Source: Amycolatopsis sulphurea
GTDB taxonomy: Bacteria > Actinomycetota > Actinomycetes > Mycobacteriales > Pseudonocardiaceae
Length of the DNA stretch: 64,000 nucleotides
NCBI RefSeq assembly: GCF_002564045.1
Contig: NZ_PDJK01000001.1
Coordinates: 620,001-684,000, forward strand
Direction of reading: 5' to 3'
The position numbers were made by a program, and so were the translations under genes. Position 1 is the first letter of the stretch. Every line of letters starts with the position of its first letter. Shown piece after piece: positions 59,140 through 64,000 of the stretch. The notes below the pieces were generated by a model, which saw only the letters and a program-made list of their open reading frames with translations, was not told the DNA's origin and ran no database searches.

Positions 59140-59311
59140 CAGGGTGTCGGCAAAGTCGGTGTGGAGGTCTGTGAAGGGACCCTTCACAGACTCTGAGTCC
59201 GTGAAGGGCCCCTTCACGGACCCGAAACCGCGCTGGCGCACGCCACGGGGTGGTCGCACACACCTCCGCATCGGCCGCTGCCGGGTCCCCGACCAACTTT
59301 GCCGGAACCCT
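59140..59311 (-). mobile_element. MITE-like inverted-repeat element, short 172-bp form
   Basis: Left end CAGGGTGTCGGCAAAGTCGG, right end ACCAACTTTGCCGGAACCCT. The 11-bp direct repeat GGCTCGCGGGC flanks it (59129-59139 and 59312-59322). It keeps the double palindrome (59171-59217) but lacks about 110 bp of the body of the long form, and its right half matches the truncated copy at 34530-34649, defining a short subfamily. Confidence 0.88.
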
Positions 59312-59365
59312 GGCTCGCGGGCCGGGCGCGCCGGGATCCGGCTTGGCAACCGCCGGGTGGCGCTG

Positions 59366-60400
59366 TCAAGCGTCCGGCGGCCGGGGGAATTCGGCCCGGA
59401 CCCCGAGCAGCCGCACCGGCCTTCCGGACGGGAACCGGCCGAGCAGTTCCCGCGCCGCGCGGGCGAGCACGGCGGGATCGGACGACGGTTCGGGCAACGT
59501 CATGCTGTGCGTCTGGGTGAAGAACGGCGCGAATCGGACCTTCACCGCCACTCGCGCGGCCGGGCGCCCTTCGCCGGCGACGTCCTGCGCGACCCGTGCG
59601 GCCAGCACGTCGATCTCTTCGGTGATCCGGGCCGGGTCGGTGAGGTCTTGCGGATAGGTCGTTTCCCGGCCGTGGGAACGGGCGACGTACGGGGTCGCGC
59701 TCACTTCGGCCTCGCCGATGCCTCCGGCGAGCAGCCGGTACCACGGACCCATCCGCGGCCCGAACCGCGCGGCGAGCTCTTCGGGATCGGCGCCCGCGAG
59801 TTCGAGCACGGTGGGGTAACCGGCGGCGATCAGCTTCTTCGCGGTCTTGCGGCCGATGCCCCACAACGCGTCCGGGGCCCGCGCGGCCATGACGTCCCAC
59901 CAGTTCTGCCGGGTCAGCCGGAAGATCCCGGCCGGCTTGGCGAACCCGGTGGCGAGCTTGGCCCGCAGCTTGTTGTCGCCGATGCCGACCGAACAGGACA
60001 GCCCGGTCTCCTCGGCGATCCCGCGCCGGATCCGAGCCGCGAGCGCCTCCGGATCGCCGGTGTCCGTGCCGAGGAACGCCTCGTCCCAGCCGAGTACCTC
60101 GACCACCACCGGGAACTCCCGCAGCCGGGCCATCACCCGGTCCGAGACCTCCTGGTACACCGGCCCGTCGACCGGCAGCAGCACCGCATCGGGGCAGCGT
60201 TTCATCGCCAGCCGCAAAGGCATCCCGGAATCGACCCCGAACGCCCGCGCCTCGTACGACGCCGTGGCCACGACCGCGCGCGCCGCCGGATCCCCGGTGC
60301 CGCCGACGATCACCGGTCGCCCGCGCAGCTCGGGCCGCCGGGCCACTTCGACCGCGGCGAGGAACTGATCGAGATCGACGTGCAGGACCCAGTCGGACAC
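59366..60400 (-). CDS. dinB: DNA polymerase IV (Y family)
   Basis: A 344-aa translesion polymerase. The GTG at 60400 starts SDWVLHVDLDQFLAAVEVAR with the first metal-binding Asp; an in-frame GTG at 60478 gives 26 more residues but lacks family-like sequence. Other motifs are RPVIVGG, SYEARAFGVDSGMP, the catalytic VLGWDEAFLGT, GLSCSVGIGDNKLRAKLAT and the helix-hairpin-helix LWGIGRKTAKKLIAAG. The C-terminal little finger is present and no beta-clamp motif is obvious. The variant LGWDEAF replaces the usual S(I/L)DE. A MITE-like element lies upstream at 60534. Confidence 0.92.
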   Translation of the reverse strand: MSDWVLHVDLDQFLAAVEVARRPELRGRPVIVGGTGDPAARAVVATASYEARAFGVDSGMPLRLAMKRCPDAVLLPVDGPVYQEVSDRVMARLREFPVVVEVLGWDEAFLGTDTGDPEALAARIRRGIAEETGLSCSVGIGDNKLRAKLATGFAKPAGIFRLTRQNWWDVMAARAPDALWGIGRKTAKKLIAAGYPTVLELAGADPEELAARFGPRMGPWYRLLAGGIGEAEVSATPYVARSHGRETTYPQDLTDPARITEEIDVLAARVAQDVAGEGRPAARVAVKVRFAPFFTQTHSMTLPEPSSDPAVLARAARELLGRFPSGRPVRLLGVRAEFPRPPDA

Positions 60401-60533
60401 CTTGCCAGTGTGCGGCGTGCGGGTGGGGTTCGCAGGGGGACTGTCCGGTGGAGCCGCGGAAGCGATCCGGTGCTGCACGGTCCCGTCCGCGAAGATCCCG
60501 GCGCGCGAAGCGATTCCCGGCCACTACGGTGGC

Positions 60534-60783
60534 CAGGGTGTCGGCAAAGGTGGTCGAGGACCCGTGATCAGCAGAGAGAGTCGTGGCTGCCGCGTCATCA
60601 TCGATGGGTGCCTGCCCTCTTCATCGATTCGCCCGGCAGCGGGCGATGCGGAGGTGTTCGAGCCGCTCGACTACCTCGTGGTGTGTGCCGGACCTGTCCC
60701 GGGGTCTGTGAAGGGGCCCTTCACGGACCTTCACGGACCTCCGCGGTCTGCGCATGGCACCTCACGCCGACTTTGCCGACACC
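60534..60783 (+). mobile_element. MITE-like inverted-repeat element, 250-bp form
   Basis: Left end CAGGGTGTCGGCAAAGGTGG, right end GCCGACTTTGCCGACACC. Flanking 13-mers CCACTACGGTGGC (60521-60533) and CCGCTACGGCGGC (60784-60796) match at 11 of 13 positions, consistent with an older duplication. Only one of the two GTGAAGGGGCCCTTCAC palindromes remains, which explains the shorter length. Confidence 0.82.
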
Positions 60784-60815
60784 CCGCTACGGCGGCAGTG
60801 AGGCGGTCGCCGCGG

Positions 60816-61085
60816 TCACCGGCGTTCGCGGAAGTGGGCGAGGTGCGCGACGGCTCCGCCGGCCGCGGCCAGCAGCGCGCACAGTGTCAGCGCGGGACTC
60901 GTGGTGAGCAGCCCGGCCGTCAGCAGTCCGGCGGCGGCGACGTCGAGCAGCACGGTGAGCACGAGCAGTGGCGCGGTCGAAGGGATCGGCTTGCCCCGGC
61001 GGAGCGCGGTGGCCAGCGCCGGGTCGGCGGTCTCGAACCAGTGCTCGATCTTGTCCAGCTCGGCACGTTCATCGTGACTCAGCAT
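60816..61085 (-). CDS. DUF3040 small membrane protein
   Basis: An 89-aa protein starting MLSHDERAELDKIEHWFETA, the hallmark of DUF3040, followed by two hydrophobic helices (APLLVLTVLLDVAAAGLLTA and LTLCALLAAAGGAVAHLAHF). The function is unknown; the family is actinobacterial. GGAGAC precedes the ATG. Confidence 0.9.
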   Translation of the reverse strand: MLSHDERAELDKIEHWFETADPALATALRRGKPIPSTAPLLVLTVLLDVAAAGLLTAGLLTTSPALTLCALLAAAGGAVAHLAHFRERR

Positions 61086-61431
61086 GGAGGTCTCCTTCGG
61101 CCCGCCCACCGTTGCCGGGAAGGTACCCCCGCGCGCCCGCCGCGAACCGCGATTCACCCGGCTGCCTCGGCGCGGCGCGCTGCGTGTCACCGGTGCTCAC
61201 TGTGTGTACCCGCCGGCGCGGAGGATAGGGCCGGATCAGCGAATCGTGCCCTCGCGGCGGGTACGTTGCGGAAGTCCACAGCGGACAGTCCACAGTGGCC
61301 AGACCGCGGCGAGCGGGCCCGGGTGGCGGTGACCTGAGGCTGCCAGGGCGGGTTCTGCCACACGCCGTGATGCATTATGGTCACGGCGAGTTACCTGAAC
61401 CGGGGGTCGAACCACGCCGAGGGGAGCGTCG
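61086..61431. promoter_or_regulatory. Divergent intergenic region of DUF3040 and kinase genes
   Basis: 346 nt that should hold promoters for both genes. A short direct repeat AGTCCACAGYGG occurs twice near 61275-61299. A ribosome site GAGGGGAGCG precedes the kinase GTG. No gene is supported within. Confidence 0.4.
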
Positions 61432-63198
61432 GTGCACGGGGACCAGCTGATCGCGGACCGCTACCGGCTGCTCGAACGGGTGGGCAGCGGGGGCATGGGC
61501 GTGGTCTGGCGGGCGCGTGACGAGCGGCTGGACCGCGAGGTCGCGCTGAAACAGGCCCGGCTGTCCGACGCGGTGAGCGGGCGCAAGCTGCGCCGGGAAG
61601 CCCGGCTGGCGGCCAGCGTGCTGCATCCGAACGTGGTCACCTTCTTCGACGTCGCCGCCGAGGGTGACGAGCTGTGGCTGGTGATGGAGTACGTGCCCGC
61701 GCGCAGCCTCGCCGAGGTGCTGGCCGAAGAGGGGCGGCAGCCGCCGCGCACGGTCGCGGAGATCGGGGTGCAGATCGCGGCCGGGCTGGCCGCCGTGCAC
61801 GCGCACGGCATCGAGCACCGCGACGTGAAGCCGGGCAACGTGCTGATCACTCTGGACGGGCAGGCGAAACTCACCGACTTCAGCATTTCCCGCTCGGTGC
61901 GTGCGGAGGAGACCGTGACCGATTCGCCGGTGATCGGCGGGACCCCGGGCTACATCGCACCCGAAGTGGCGCAAGGACATCTGCCGTCCGCGGCCGCCGA
62001 CGTCTTCTCGCTCGGCGCCACCCTGTACGCCTTGGCCGAGGGGGCGCCGCCGTTCGCGGGCGGCACGGAGTTCGCCACCATCCGGCGGGCCGCGGAAGGC
62101 GTGGTCCCGCCCGCCGCGCACGCGGGTTCGCTGGCGCCGGTGCTGGCCCGGCTGATGCGCTCCGACCCGGCGGAGCGGCCGTCCGCGACGGTCGCCGGCG
62201 AGCTGCTCGCCGAGCAGATCGGCACGCTGCCGGTCCTGCCGCCCGCACCGCGGCGCGGGCTGCCGGCCGGGGCGGTCGTGCTGGTGGCCGTCGTGGTGCT
62301 CGGCGTGGCGTTCCTGGTGGCGCGCCCCGGCAGCGGCGATCCGGTCGCGCAGCCGCCGAAGCTCGGTATCGGCGCCGACCCGCGGGCGGCCGACCCGTGC
62401 CGGTTGATGGACGCCGCGCCGTTGCGCCCGTTCGGTGACGCGGAGATGGACGCCGATTACGGCAATTTCGACCGCTGCGACGTGATCCTGCACCGTGGCG
62501 AAGACCTCCAGACCGACGTCAAGCTCGAATTCGAGGACCCGCCCGCGGGCGGCGCCACCCCGGCCGGCACGCAGACCCGGTCGGGGCCGTTCGCGGTGTT
62601 CGGCGAGGCTCCGCAGGACGGCGGCTGCGTGCGGCTGGTGCACCTGCAGGACCGTTACCTGGTGCGGATTTCCGTCGACCCGGACGAGGGCTACTCCCTC
62701 GATCCGTGCAAGGTGGCCGACATCGCCGTCGGATCCGCCACGAAAGTCCTCGCGGTGGCCGGTGCCCCGCCGCGTGCCACGCCCACTCAGGCCGGTTCTC
62801 TGGGTCAGGTGGACGCCTGCTCGCTGGTGGACCCCGGCGCGGCCGGGGTCGCGCAGCCGGTGCGAATCCAGCCGGGCTTCGGCAAGTGGTCCTGTGACTG
62901 GGACAGCGCCGCTTCGAGCCGCGCGGTCACCGTGATGTTCGACCGGGATCAGCCGCCGGACGGGCGGGACGGGCAGCTGGTGCGGGTCGGCGGGCACGAC
63001 GCCTACCTCAAGGCCGACGAGTACGCGGACCACACCTGCCAGGCGATCCTGGTGTTCCGCGGGTACACCGACGCGCACGGAGAGTCCGCAGTGGAACAGA
63101 TCAAGCTGGTCCTGCACGGCGACCCGCCGTCGGAGCGGCTCTGCGCGCCGGTCACCACGCTGGCGGGCGAAGTCGCCGCGAAGCTGCCCCGGACATGA
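61432..63198 (+). CDS. PknB-like transmembrane Ser/Thr protein kinase
   Basis: A 588-aa receptor-type kinase. The kinase domain (1-270) has the glycine loop VGSGGMGVVW, the ATP-binding Lys in VALKQARL, the catalytic HRDVKPGN and GTPGYIAPEV; the metal-binding DFG reads DFS (LTDFSISRS). One helix (LPAGAVVLVAVVVLGVAFLV) leads to an extracellular part of about 270 aa with eight cysteines, apparently two copies of a unit starting DPCRLMD and DACSLVD, similar to DUF3558-like lipoprotein domains. The start is GTG. The stop overlaps the next ATG, coupling it to an FHA protein. Confidence 0.93.
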   Translation: MHGDQLIADRYRLLERVGSGGMGVVWRARDERLDREVALKQARLSDAVSGRKLRREARLAASVLHPNVVTFFDVAAEGDELWLVMEYVPARSLAEVLAEEGRQPPRTVAEIGVQIAAGLAAVHAHGIEHRDVKPGNVLITLDGQAKLTDFSISRSVRAEETVTDSPVIGGTPGYIAPEVAQGHLPSAAADVFSLGATLYALAEGAPPFAGGTEFATIRRAAEGVVPPAAHAGSLAPVLARLMRSDPAERPSATVAGELLAEQIGTLPVLPPAPRRGLPAGAVVLVAVVVLGVAFLVARPGSGDPVAQPPKLGIGADPRAADPCRLMDAAPLRPFGDAEMDADYGNFDRCDVILHRGEDLQTDVKLEFEDPPAGGATPAGTQTRSGPFAVFGEAPQDGGCVRLVHLQDRYLVRISVDPDEGYSLDPCKVADIAVGSATKVLAVAGAPPRATPTQAGSLGQVDACSLVDPGAAGVAQPVRIQPGFGKWSCDWDSAASSRAVTVMFDRDQPPDGRDGQLVRVGGHDAYLKADEYADHTCQAILVFRGYTDAHGESAVEQIKLVLHGDPPSERLCAPVTTLAGEVAAKLPRT

Positions 63199-64000
63199 CC
63201 GGCCGCGGCGAGCCGTCCGAGTCACTCGGCCCCGGCCACGGCAGCCTCGCGCACGGCGTGCCGCCGTCCGCGCCGGGCACCGTGTTCGCGCTGAGCGTGG
63301 CCGGTGGGGTGCGGATGCCCCCGCGAGACGGCCGGAAAGTCCTTTTCGGACGCAACCGGGACGACGTGCACGTGTGCGTCGGCGAGGACGACCGGAAAGT
63401 CAGCAGGCACCAGGGATTCCTCGTGCGACGCGCGCAACTGTGGTGGATGCGCAACACCGGGCGGCTGCCGATCCGGCTGCCCGGCGCTCGGCTGCTGTTC
63501 CCGGAGGAGGAACCGGTTCCGCTCGCGGAGGGCTACACCGCGGCGTTCGTGCGGGGTTCGGCCGACCGGGAGCACCTGCTGGAGCTTTACGTGGCCGGGG
63601 CGGACGGGCGCCGGCCCGGCTCCCGGCCGCAGGACGTGACCGAACCGCCGCGGATGTGGCGGCTGACCCCGGACGAACGGCTCGTGCTCGTCTCGCTCGG
63701 GCAGCGGTACCTGCGCCAGGACCTGTATCCGCAGCCGCTGGCCTGGCGGCAGGTCGCCGAGCAGCTGACCGAGCTGGCGCCGGACCGGCCGTGGAGCGCG
63801 AAACGGGTCGAGCATCTGATCGCCGCGGTGCGTACCCGGCTGGCCAAAGCCGGTGTGGCCGGGCTGACCCGCGAAGAGGTCGGCGAACCGGTGGGCAACG
63901 CGCTCAACGACAACCTGATCAGGGAACTGCTGCTGTCCACCTCTTTGGTGCCGCCGGACCTGGCGTTGCTGGAACCCTCCGGGGACGACGGTCCGGGAGG
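63195..64000 (+). CDS. FHA-domain protein, cut by the right window edge
   Basis: The ATG overlaps the kinase stop (ATGA). About 268 residues are in the window with no stop. Residues about 30-110 form an FHA domain: VLFGRNRDDVHVCV, then DRKVSRHQGFLV with the conserved Arg, Ser, Arg-His, and a later RNTGRLPIRLP in place of the usual N-G. FHA domains bind phosphothreonine, so it is probably a substrate or partner of the adjacent kinase. The C-terminal part (RLTPDERLVLVSLGQRY, RPWSAKRVEHLIAAVRTRLA) looks like a winged-helix-type segment. Confidence 0.88.
   Translation, partial: MTGRGEPSESLGPGHGSLAHGVPPSAPGTVFALSVAGGVRMPPRDGRKVLFGRNRDDVHVCVGEDDRKVSRHQGFLVRRAQLWWMRNTGRLPIRLPGARLLFPEEEPVPLAEGYTAAFVRGSADREHLLELYVAGADGRRPGSRPQDVTEPPRMWRLTPDERLVLVSLGQRYLRQDLYPQPLAWRQVAEQLTELAPDRPWSAKRVEHLIAAVRTRLAKAGVAGLTREEVGEPVGNALNDNLIRELLLSTSLVPPDLALLEPSGDDGPG

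Overview
The window looks like a chromosome segment of a high-GC actinomycete, probably Amycolatopsis or a close Pseudonocardiaceae relative. This rests on strong GC bias at third codon positions, GTG starts, the actinobacterial housekeeping order pdxT-yebC-ruvCAB-yajC-secDF-apt-relA, Ku-type NHEJ, DUF3040 and PknB-like genes, and many GTGAAGGGGCCCTTCAC palindromes. Species was not tested by any search.

Layout. (1) 1-19.6 kb, minus strand: one tightly overlapping operon for a hybrid NRPS-PKS product. Transcription runs right to left: NAD-dependent epimerase-like SDR, MFS exporter, NRPS (C-A-PCP), stand-alone luciferase-like monooxygenase, NRPS (C-A-PCP-C-A-PCP), NRPS (C-A-PCP), PKS (KS-AT-ACP), type II thioesterase, then a decayed P450 fragment at the edge. 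The four-module NRPS plus one malonate-type PKS module has no release domain in view. The two-module NRPS carries an in-frame TAA at codon 51, so the pathway may be dead here unless this is a sequence error. (2) 19.7-23.1 kb: an IS110-family element whose transposase gene is split by a 2,155-bp group II intron. The intron starts GTGCG, has a recognisable domain V and ends in AC; removing it rejoins the transposase codons. Both the transposase and the intron-encoded protein carry single-base frameshifts. (3) 23.7-38 kb: housekeeping genes pdxS (minus) divergent from pdxT, then yebC, a DUF4262 gene, ruvC (with an unusual long disordered tail), ruvA, ruvB, yajC, secD, secF, apt, relA and an enoyl-CoA hydratase. 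(4) 38-64 kb: mixed genes including a membrane-anchored cyclophilin, MBL hydrolase, YibE/F transporter, GlxA-type regulator with a divergent DJ-1 protein, STAS protein, PoxB-like enzyme, heterodimeric ABC exporter with TetR, ku, a Cys-rich mini-protein, a broken ahcY, dinB, and a Ser/Thr kinase with an FHA protein running off the right edge.

The most striking structure is a family of short non-coding inverted-repeat elements (MITE-like, 172-286 bp) at 34-61 kb. Seven complete copies share termini of the form CAGGGTSYCGGCAAAGT. Six are bounded by perfect 11-13 bp direct repeats and one by an imperfect 13-bp repeat. One copy sits inside ahcY; deleting the element plus one repeat copy restores that junction. 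The core palindrome of these elements also occurs alone as apparent terminators. No full copy lies in the NRPS-PKS region, which would fit later arrival of that cluster.
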